Source of the DNA: CAVSWN01 sp046728115
GTDB taxonomy: Bacteria; Acidobacteriota; Vicinamibacteria; Vicinamibacterales; CAVVIG01
Length of the DNA stretch: 22,993 nt
Assembly (NCBI GenBank): GCA_046728115.1
Contig: JBKPDW010000151.1
Span: 1-22,993 of the forward strand
Direction of reading: 5' to 3'
The notes beneath the pieces were generated by a model that had not been told where the DNA came from, made no database searches, and saw only the letters and a list, made by a program, of their open reading frames with translations. The position numbers and the translations under genes are program-made. Shown here in pieces: positions 6,688 through 13,103 of this stretch (the first letter of the stretch is position 1; each line of letters starts with the position of its first letter).

Positions 6688-8730
6688 AGGGACTATCTCA
6701 ATCCGTTCTATCACGTCGCCCTCGATGATCCGATCGACGACCTCGATGCCGTTGAGGACCTGCGCGAACACGGTGTAGTCGTGGTCGAGGCGCGGGTTGT
6801 CGACGAGATCGATGAAGATCTGGGCGTCGCCCGTGTCCCGTCCGCGTGTTGAAATGCCCACCGCGCCGCGCACGTGCGGCCACGATCCGAGTTCGTCGCG
6901 CATGAAGGCTGCGTCGCCGATGTACTCGTTCGCTCCGGGGCTGCCGCCCTGAATCACGAAGTTGGCGACAACGCGATGAAAGGTCAGGCCGTTGTAGTAG
7001 CCGATCTCCGCCAGGTGCGCGAATCGAAGGACGGTCGCCGGCGCCTGGGCGGTGAACAGCGCCAACTCGAACGTCCCGACATCGCTGATGGTGACCCGTG
7101 CCTTCGGCGACGCCAACCGCCGCAAATCATCCGAGTTCAGATAGTTAATTGGCGTCTGATCCTGGCGTGTCGACGTACGGCCGTACTTAGCGCCACTGGG
7201 GTCGAGGCCCGTTCTGTCGCCGCTCCCCCGATTTGGCGGCTGAGGGCGAAGGGAGGCGAGCGCCTTCTCAATCGCCTCGCGCGCGTCGTGGGAGTTGTCG
7301 TGGCCCTCGGCGGCGAGCCGATTGGCCGCAGCCTTCAGCGCGGGCACAGCTTTGTCGTGGTAAGGTGACCCGTCGAGCGCGCCCGCGGCGACTCTGATCA
7401 CTTGATAGCCGCGCCCCAGCTGCGACACAAAGACATCGTCGGCATCGTGGCCCGCGACAGCCTTCAGTCCCACGATCGCCGCTTCACGCACGTTGTCGTT
7501 ATCATCGTGTGCGAAACGTTCCAGGTTCTCGCGATCGCGAAGCGCCGCGGCGGCTCGGGCGCCGTACATGCGGACTTGCCAGATTCGCGATCCTGCGAGC
7601 TGCTTCAAGGCTTCGGCGCCTCGGTCGGGCGATGCCGCCGCAAGCGACACGAGCGCGTGCGCGGATCGGTGCCAGCCGCGCGGCGATTCCGCTGCGGATC
7701 GATCGGAAACCACCCGCTCGAGCAGGGCGATCGCCTCAGGCGAGGCGTCACACCCAGCCAGCTGATCGATCGCCGCCAACGCGACATGCACGTCGGCATC
7801 GGAAGCGGCGGCGATCGACGCTTCGCACATCCGATCGCTTTTCTGCGTCCGCAGCGTGCGCAGCGCTTCGAGTCGGACGATGGGTGAATCGTCGGTCAGG
7901 GCGGCCGCGACCACGGGGTTGGTCTGCGACGAGGCGCCGCGAACGGCAGCGGCCCGCATCCCGAGGCGCCGCACTTGCGCATCGGGATCCTTCGCCGCCG
8001 CGATCACTATCTCGTCGTCCGCGCCACCGGCGGAGATCAGGGCTTCGACTGACAGTCGCCGGATGCGGGTCGCCGTCGCCGGCTCGCCCTCAACGGGCAT
8101 CGCGAGACGACGGAGAAGCGCCAGGGCGCTGTCAGCAGGTGAATACAGTGCGCGTGGCGTACGCGCCAGCGCCTCGAATCCTTTCGCCACGCCGAGGCGA
8201 TCGACGACTGAGTCGGAGCGTTCCTCCACGAGCGCGCGTTCCGCGTGCTCGGCTTGCGCCGCGGTCGCAAATGGAAGCCGGCCAATCGTCTCGCACAGCG
8301 CGGCGCGAACGTCAGATTCCGACTCGACCTTCAGCCGCGTTTCGAGCGTGGTGATCACGGCATCGAGGGTTGGCGCCCCCGGACCGCCTGCCGCCCGATC
8401 GCGCTTCCATCCTTGCGCCGCCTGCCCGACGGCGGTAGCCGCCTCGAGCCGCACTTCCGGTGCCGTATGACGCAGTGCCACCACGATGTCGGCGATGAGC
8501 GCCGGTCGTTCGAGCCTGCCGAGCGCCCGCACGGCGATGCGGGAGGTTTGAGCGTCGGTGCTGCGTGCTCCGGATCGAATCACCGCGAGATCCCGGGGGT
8601 TGGACGCACGACGATCCTCGGCCTGAAGGATCGCGAGACGGGTCGCCATGAGACTCTGCGCCCGCGCAGGGCCGGCCGCAATGGCCAGACCACAAACGGC
8701 GCAAAGAGCGCACAGATCTCGCGTGATCAT
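6679..8730 (-). CDS. Exported HEAT-repeat protein with C-terminal cyclophilin (peptidyl-prolyl isomerase) domain
   Basis: 683 residues. The N-terminus MITRDLCALCAVCGLAIAAGPARAQ looks like a Sec signal peptide cleaved after ARA. Residues about 30-490 are alpha-helical HEAT-like repeats (DAQTSRIAVRALGRL, APEVRLEAATAVGQ, DSPIVRLEALRTL, DDNDNVREAAIVGLKAV). A low-complexity linker follows. Residues about 540-683 are a cyclophilin: APATVLRFAHLAEIGYYNGLTFHRV, with catalytic Arg R586 in FHRVVANFVIQGG, then GAVGIS, DAQIFIDLVDNPRLDHDYTVFAQVLNG. It should assist folding of exported proteins, with the HEAT part holding partners. The ATG overlaps the stop of the upstream M49 gene as ATGA. The stop (6681-6679) and last residues fall inside heptad array site 2. 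Confidence 0.9.
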   Translation of the reverse strand: MITRDLCALCAVCGLAIAAGPARAQSLMATRLAILQAEDRRASNPRDLAVIRSGARSTDAQTSRIAVRALGRLERPALIADIVVALRHTAPEVRLEAATAVGQAAQGWKRDRAAGGPGAPTLDAVITTLETRLKVESESDVRAALCETIGRLPFATAAQAEHAERALVEERSDSVVDRLGVAKGFEALARTPRALYSPADSALALLRRLAMPVEGEPATATRIRRLSVEALISAGGADDEIVIAAAKDPDAQVRRLGMRAAAVRGASSQTNPVVAAALTDDSPIVRLEALRTLRTQKSDRMCEASIAAASDADVHVALAAIDQLAGCDASPEAIALLERVVSDRSAAESPRGWHRSAHALVSLAAASPDRGAEALKQLAGSRIWQVRMYGARAAAALRDRENLERFAHDDNDNVREAAIVGLKAVAGHDADDVFVSQLGRGYQVIRVAAGALDGSPYHDKAVPALKAAANRLAAEGHDNSHDAREAIEKALASLRPQPPNRGSGDRTGLDPSGAKYGRTSTRQDQTPINYLNSDDLRRLASPKARVTISDVGTFELALFTAQAPATVLRFAHLAEIGYYNGLTFHRVVANFVIQGGSPGANEYIGDAAFMRDELGSWPHVRGAVGISTRGRDTGDAQIFIDLVDNPRLDHDYTVFAQVLNGIEVVDRIIEGDVIERIEIVPGP

Positions 8731-10709
8731 GGTCGCAGGTGCCGCGTCGCGGCCGCGTACTCGAGCATCTGCGTGCTCACGTCGAGCGGATACGAGATCG
8801 TCACATCGACGATGTCATCTGATTCGTTGCGGATGGCATGGAGTTTCGGCATGACGAACGCCGTGTAGGACGGCAGGCCAAGGCGGTCCACACGAGCAAC
8901 GACCTCGTCGCGCAGCGCCGGATCGAACTGGATGCCGTAGGCTTCGAACAGATCGCGCGCAGCAGCGTAGTCGCCTTCTCCCTTGATGCGTTGAACCTCG
9001 GCAAGCAGGCGTGCGACACCGTCGCGGAACGCGCGCACGTCGGTCATGACGTAATACGTCTTGCCGTCGCGGCGCCGAACCGCGATCGCGTCCGTGTTCT
9101 CGAGCAGCCAGTGCACGATCATCTGGCGATTGCGCATGTGATCTTCTTCGAGGTGGGAACCCTCGCGCACCCGCCGCAACTGAACGAGCGCGTTGCGCGC
9201 ATATCCTTCGTATTCTGCGCGAACGATATCGTCGTGATGTTCGGCGGGAACGAGTCGCAGCTCCACCAGCTTCGGATCAGCGATGAAGAAGAGCGCGACG
9301 AGATCGGCGCGCGACTCCTCGATCGCCGAAAACTGCTCTTTCAACGCTCCCTGCGGATTGCCCTGCAGCCGTGCATCCACCTTGCCGGATCCGTGGCCGA
9401 TCACCTCGTGCATGTTCGTCGTCAATTCGCCGGCGAACGCGCTCCAGCGCGTTGCGCGCTCGGCTTCCTCCGGCGTCCACGAGAACTCCGTCCGGAATTC
9501 CGGCATCGTCGACTTGTCGTACGCTTCGTTGACGTTGGTCAGCGACACCGATTTGCTGCCATGGTGTTCGCGAACCATTTGATCGTTGGGCAGGTTGATG
9601 CCCACTGGAGTGACCGGACCCGATTCGCCCGTCTCGATGATCACATCGATGGCCGAGGCGGTGACACCCTGCGCGCTCTCTTTGCGATATTTGGGATCCC
9701 ACGGCATGCGATCCTCGAACCACTGCGCATGCTCGGCGATCGCGCGAATCTGAAACGTCTTTTCCCGGTTGACGTACCAGACCAGCGCCTCCCACGCGCC
9801 CTTGATGCTGCGCGCGTCCAGATATACCTCGACGAAACCGTTGATCGTGTCGACGGGCGACGCCTTGTCCTGCACCCAGGCCACGTCGTAGGCGACGCGG
9901 TCCGCCTCGCTCCCCGTTCGGTAAAAGCGAACGAGCGCTGTCAGCGCGCTCGCCATCTCGCGTGTCGCAAATGGAACGGCCGCCTCGAGATGCTGGACGA
10001 TCGCGGCGATCTGGCGGCCGTAGAGCCCGTCAACGCGATACACCTCCTCGACGAGCCGGCCATCTCGCTTGACGAGACGCGAGTTGAGCGGATGGTGTTC
10101 CTCGAACCCCTCGATGTCGGCCATCGTGACGCCGACGTGCAGGTTGTTCGCGCTCGCCGTCAGCATGTCGACGCCCGGCGGAGGTGCCTTGCTCGTGACG
10201 GTCGGATCGAGGCTGAGGTCAAAGAACAGCGGCGTCATGCGACCGAGGAACTGATCGAGTGCCTCGCGCGAATCGAGCGGCAGTGTCGCGCCTGCATGAT
10301 GCGCGGCGCGAGCGGCGGCGGCAAAGGCCTCCGGCGTGCACGCCGGCACGAATTTGCGCGCTGTCAGGTTGTTGTACGGTCCGGTGTTGATCCAGAAGAG
10401 CTTCGTGTAGCGGACGATTTCGTCGAGCGTCGTTCGATCCACACACGAACCGTGCGTGATGATCGCTTCGAGCGTGTCGCGCATCACCAAGTTGTGCGCG
10501 TAGCGCTGGTCGTAATAAATGTCGCGTCCGGCGATGGCGGCTTGAGCCAGATGCCAGATCAGCGTTTTGTCGCGCAGCGGCAGATCGGCAAAACCGTCGG
10601 CGTACAGTTGAACGATCGCCGCATCAGCTATCCGCTCGAGAAGGTACGTGCGCGATTGAGCCTCTGACTGTGAGTCAACACTCGATGGCGCCGGTGAAGT
10701 CGTAATCAT
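8727..10709 (-). CDS. M49-family metallopeptidase (dipeptidyl-peptidase III-like)
   Basis: 660 residues. The diagnostic six-residue zinc motif HExxGH is present as HEVIGH (H434, E435, H439), followed by GSGKVDARL and the second motif EESRAD, in which E465 should be the third zinc ligand. This is the M49 pattern (HELLGH and EECRAE in mammalian DPP III), where two residues lie between HE and GH-His pairing rather than the HExxH of other peptidases. These enzymes remove dipeptides from peptide N-termini. No signal peptide is seen, so it is probably cytoplasmic. I use the ATG at 10709; a TTG one codon earlier (10712) is possible. GGAG lies 4 bases before the ATG. It sits 18 bases after the beta-CASP gene and overlaps the next gene by 4 bases. 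Confidence 0.9.
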   Translation of the reverse strand: MITTSPAPSSVDSQSEAQSRTYLLERIADAAIVQLYADGFADLPLRDKTLIWHLAQAAIAGRDIYYDQRYAHNLVMRDTLEAIITHGSCVDRTTLDEIVRYTKLFWINTGPYNNLTARKFVPACTPEAFAAAARAAHHAGATLPLDSREALDQFLGRMTPLFFDLSLDPTVTSKAPPPGVDMLTASANNLHVGVTMADIEGFEEHHPLNSRLVKRDGRLVEEVYRVDGLYGRQIAAIVQHLEAAVPFATREMASALTALVRFYRTGSEADRVAYDVAWVQDKASPVDTINGFVEVYLDARSIKGAWEALVWYVNREKTFQIRAIAEHAQWFEDRMPWDPKYRKESAQGVTASAIDVIIETGESGPVTPVGINLPNDQMVREHHGSKSVSLTNVNEAYDKSTMPEFRTEFSWTPEEAERATRWSAFAGELTTNMHEVIGHGSGKVDARLQGNPQGALKEQFSAIEESRADLVALFFIADPKLVELRLVPAEHHDDIVRAEYEGYARNALVQLRRVREGSHLEEDHMRNRQMIVHWLLENTDAIAVRRRDGKTYYVMTDVRAFRDGVARLLAEVQRIKGEGDYAAARDLFEAYGIQFDPALRDEVVARVDRLGLPSYTAFVMPKLHAIRNESDDIVDVTISYPLDVSTQMLEYAAATRHLRP

Positions 10710-10716
10710 CAAACTC

Positions 10717-10761
10717 CGAATCGCAGATCAATCTGAATTCTGAACTCTGAATTCCGAAATG
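10717..10761. repeat. Heptad-periodic repeat, site 3, spanning the end of the beta-CASP gene
   Basis: On the plus strand four 7-mers run without a break: TGAATTC (10734-10740), TGAACTC, TGAATTC, CGAAATG (to 10761); a further CGAATCG lies at 10717-10723. They encode the last residues (EFRVQNSD) and the stop of the minus-strand beta-CASP gene and reach the leader of the M49 gene. The 14 bases at 10748-10761 match 20660-20673 in site 5 at 13 of 14 positions. Confidence 0.7.
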
Positions 10762-12266
10762 TCGACGCGCTCGCCGTGTTTCGCAACCTGGACCGGCCAG
10801 CGTTTTTCGCTGGCGATGCGGGCCGACAAGGCGGACAGAGCTGGTGGTTCGCCGTGCACGAGGTAGGTCATGTTCGGCGGATGTGAGAAGCCCGAGAGCC
10901 ATCGCATGATTTCCGCGGCATCTGCGTGCGCGGACATCGAATCGATGCGCTCAACCCGCGCCGCGACCGGCACGATGTGTCCGAGCAGCTTGATTTCTCT
11001 GGCGCCTTCGGTCAAAGCACGGCCCCGCGTTTCAGCGGCCTGGTAGCCGACGAACAGTACCGTGTTTTTCGGATTGGGAAGAGTCGCCGCAAGGTGGTGC
11101 AGCACGCGTCCGCCGGTAGCCATGCCGCTCGACGCGATGACGATCGCCGGCTGTCGCGAGGCGACCAGATCGGCGGATTGCCTTGGCGAGCTGACGGTCA
11201 CCATCCTCGTGGTCGCAAACACCGACACGCGCCGCGCACTTGGGGTTTGAGCCGTTTTGGGAGGCCTAGTTTTGGAATCGGGTTCTGACCCCACCTGGCG
11301 GGGGGTTTGAGGCACCGTAGCCAGTTCTGCGTCCAGTTCGTTCAAGCGGCCGCCATAGAACTGCAACGCACCGATCGCCATGGGACTGTCGACGTATACC
11401 GGCAGCACCGGGATGCGTTTGTCTTCCTCCAATCGCTTCAACCAGTAGAGCACTTCCTCCACGCGGCCAATGGCGAACGACGGGATGATCAGTTTGCCGC
11501 CGCCACCAACGGTTTCGGACACGATCGCCGCCAGGCGATCGCCGTTATCGTCGGGTTCGTGCAGCCGATCACCGTAGGTCGACTCGACCAGCAGCACGTC
11601 GGCGTCGGCGACTGGGGAGGGATCCGGGAGCACCGGGCGGCCATAGCGACCCAGGTCGCCGCCGAAAAGAATCGAGCGGCCACCGATGCGCACGCGCGCA
11701 TACGCCGATCCCAGCAGATGACCCGCGTTGACGAACTCAACCGTCGGAGAATCTGCATCGCCTACGAACGGGGTCCGAATTGGCGGTGCGGATGCGGCGT
11801 GCGTCTGACCCCACAGCGGCATCGGACGTTCGTAACCGACCGGCTGCAGCTGACTCAATGCGCGCGCCGCATCGGCCTGCGTGTACAGGGGAAGCGCCGG
11901 ATGGTGCTTCGAAAAATTCTGACGGTTCGCTTCGCGCGCGTCCTCTTCCTGCAGGTGCGCCGAATCGGGCAGGATCAGCGAACACAATTCCTTTGTTCCC
12001 GGCGTGCAGAAGATGCGCCCGCGAAAGCCGCCGGCCACCAGCCGCGGCAAATACCCACAGTGATCCAGATGGGCGTGGGTCAGGACAACCGCTTCGATAC
12101 GCGCGGGATCGACTGGAAACGGCTCCCAATTGCGGCGGCGCAGCTCTTTCAACCCTTGAAACAGGCCGCAATCGATGAGGAAGTACCGGCCGTCGACCTC
12201 GAGCAAATGTTTCGACCCGGTCACAGTGCCGGCGGCGCCGAGAAACGTGATCGCGAGTTGTGACAT
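10728..12266 (-). CDS. Beta-CASP metallo-beta-lactamase nuclease (Ysh1/CPSF73-like RNA-processing family)
   Basis: 512 residues from the ATG at 12266. The MBL two-metal site is clear: THAHLDHCGYLP (H64, H66, D68, H69), NAGHLLGSAY for the third histidine and GGDLGRYG for the bridging aspartate. Beta-CASP parts follow: ESTYGDR, SFAIGRVEEVLYWL, SSGMATGGRVLHHL, FVGYQAAETRGRAL, SMSAHADAAEIMRWL and YLVHGEPPAL. Members are endo/exonucleases acting on RNA; many bacterial ones are cytoplasmic and poorly characterised. Two stretches look inserted: residues about 152-166 and about 319-342. The second lies within repeat-like DNA. The C-terminal tail is encoded by a heptad array. It heads a minus-strand run with the M49 and HEAT-cyclophilin genes. 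Confidence 0.9.
   Translation of the reverse strand: MSQLAITFLGAAGTVTGSKHLLEVDGRYFLIDCGLFQGLKELRRRNWEPFPVDPARIEAVVLTHAHLDHCGYLPRLVAGGFRGRIFCTPGTKELCSLILPDSAHLQEEDAREANRQNFSKHHPALPLYTQADAARALSQLQPVGYERPMPLWGQTHAASAPPIRTPFVGDADSPTVEFVNAGHLLGSAYARVRIGGRSILFGGDLGRYGRPVLPDPSPVADADVLLVESTYGDRLHEPDDNGDRLAAIVSETVGGGGKLIIPSFAIGRVEEVLYWLKRLEEDKRIPVLPVYVDSPMAIGALQFYGGRLNELDAELATVPQTPRQVGSEPDSKTRPPKTAQTPSARRVSVFATTRMVTVSSPRQSADLVASRQPAIVIASSGMATGGRVLHHLAATLPNPKNTVLFVGYQAAETRGRALTEGAREIKLLGHIVPVAARVERIDSMSAHADAAEIMRWLSGFSHPPNMTYLVHGEPPALSALSARIASEKRWPVQVAKHGERVDISEFRVQNSD
11242..11311. repeat. 60-base in-frame insert bounded by a 10-base direct repeat inside the beta-CASP gene
   Basis: GGGGTTTGAG occurs at 11242-11251 and again at 11302-11311, exactly 60 bases apart, so one copy plus spacer equals 20 codons. 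The spacer contains GGTTCTGACCCCA. On the coding strand the segment gives a Pro/Gln/Thr/Lys-rich stretch (QTPRQ ... AQTPS) between the conserved beta-CASP blocks NELDAEL and RVSVFATTRMV. This is a repeat-type element read through in frame, or an expansion between short repeats. Confidence 0.6.
11770..11812. repeat. Short inverted pair GGGGTC/GACCCC inside the beta-CASP gene
   Basis: GGGGTC at 11770-11775 and GACCCC at 11807-11812 are reverse complements 31 bases apart. The coding-strand word TGGGGTCAGA here also occurs in the 60-base insert at 11242-11311. The encoded segment (residues about 152-166, WGQTHAASAPPIRTP) precedes NAGHLLGSA and looks longer than usual for the family. Confidence 0.45.
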
Positions 12267-12301
12267 TTGATTACATTTCCGCCTGTGCGAACCGGCCTTC
12301 G

Positions 12302-12375
12302 CTCGGCAGATCTACCACGAGCGTCGGCCCGGTAAAGCTGGGCCCCAGCCGAAGCCCGGTCGATCTCCGGCCGAG
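12302..12375. promoter_or_regulatory. Imperfect inverted repeat in the divergent promoter region
   Basis: CTCGGC-AGATC (12302-12312) pairs with GATCT-ccg-GCCGAG (12362-12375): 11 bp with a 3-base bulge. A nested GGCCC/GGGCC pair lies at 12326-12330 and 12340-12344. It occupies the middle of the 203-base gap between the divergent beta-CASP gene and the molybdo-hydroxylase operon. It could be an operator or a leader structure for either side; its role is unknown. Confidence 0.35.
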
Positions 12376-12383
12376 CATAGGCA

Positions 12384-12412
12384 TTGAAACACGAGGGCGT
12401 ACGGGTTTATCG
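12384..12412 (+). promoter_or_regulatory. Possible promoter of the molybdo-hydroxylase operon
   Basis: TTGAAA (12384-12389) and TTTATC (12407-12412) are separated by 17 bases, close to a housekeeping -35/-10 pair. It lies 58 bases before the ATG at 12470. This is a weak, consensus-based call. Confidence 0.35.
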
Positions 12413-12469
12413 TGTGTCGCAAGTTCTCTCCATCCGGTCGGTTCCTCGACCCGACGAGGTGATCCAGCA

Positions 12470-13102
12470 ATGGACGATAACAAGATGTCGGAAGAAACGC
12501 CCCAGACGACCTCGCGCCGCACTTTTATCAAAGGCGTGATCGCCGCGGGCGCCGCTGCTTCCTCCTCCGCGTATCTCTTTCGGACCGCCACGCTGCACGG
12601 ACAGCCGTCCGCTGCTGGCGCCGTCGAGCGTCTCGTCACGCTGAACGTGAACGGACAGGATCGACGGGTCGATTTGATGCCGCAGGACACGCTCGCGATG
12701 GTGCTGCGTTACAAGCTCGGCCTCACCGGCACCAAGATCGGCTGCGATCGCGCCGAGTGCGGCGCGTGCACTGTCCTCGTGGACGATGTGCCGCGGTACT
12801 CGTGCTCGGTGTTGGCGCACACCGTGCGCGGCAAGAAGATCGTCACAATTGAAGGTCTCGCCGACGCCACGACCGGCAAGCTGAGTCCCGTGCAGCAGGG
12901 CGTCGTCGACGAGCAGGGATTCCAGTGTGCCTTCTGCATGCCCGGCTTCGTGATGGCCGCAACCGGGTATCTCAAAACCAATCCGAATCCGACACGCCAG
13001 GAGTTGGCGCACGGCGTCTCGGGCAATCTGTGCCGCTGCCAGGACTACGACAAGATTCTGACCGCGCTGATGCGCGGCGCAGAGCACATGAGGAACGCCT
13101 GA
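12470..13102 (+). CDS. Molybdenum hydroxylase [2Fe-2S] subunit with Tat signal
   Basis: 210 residues. The ATG at 12470 follows GAGGTGA (12456-12462) by 7 bases, and the next residues give a twin-arginine signal, SRRTFIK at 15-21, then an Ala-rich hydrophobic stretch, so I reject the longer frame from 12260. A plant-type ferredoxin domain carries C92, C97, C100 and C112 (GCDRAECGAC ... YSC). A helical domain carries C153, C156 (CAFC), C188 and C190 (NLCRC) for the second cluster. This is the small subunit of xanthine dehydrogenase-family enzymes such as PaoA, relaying electrons from the molybdenum site to FAD. The Tat signal implies the folded complex is exported with this subunit as carrier. 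The next gene begins 1 base after the stop. Confidence 0.93.
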   Translation: MDDNKMSEETPQTTSRRTFIKGVIAAGAAASSSAYLFRTATLHGQPSAAGAVERLVTLNVNGQDRRVDLMPQDTLAMVLRYKLGLTGTKIGCDRAECGACTVLVDDVPRYSCSVLAHTVRGKKIVTIEGLADATTGKLSPVQQGVVDEQGFQCAFCMPGFVMAATGYLKTNPNPTRQELAHGVSGNLCRCQDYDKILTALMRGAEHMRNA

Positions 13103-13103
13103 T

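Noticed and set aside
8838..10667. Plus-strand open frame of 609 codons opposite the M49 gene
   Set aside because: It is antisense to a gene with clear catalytic motifs and has an Arg/His/Val-rich shadow composition with no recognisable domain. High GC content keeps antisense frames open.
10734..10761. Run of EcoRI-like GAATTC sites as a meaningful restriction signal
   Set aside because: The GAATTC words here arise from the 7-base repeat TGAATTC; nothing else suggests a restriction-related role.
12260..12469. N-terminal extension of the 2Fe-2S subunit
   Set aside because: It would bury the Tat signal 70 residues into the protein, while a good ribosome binding site precedes the ATG at 12470.
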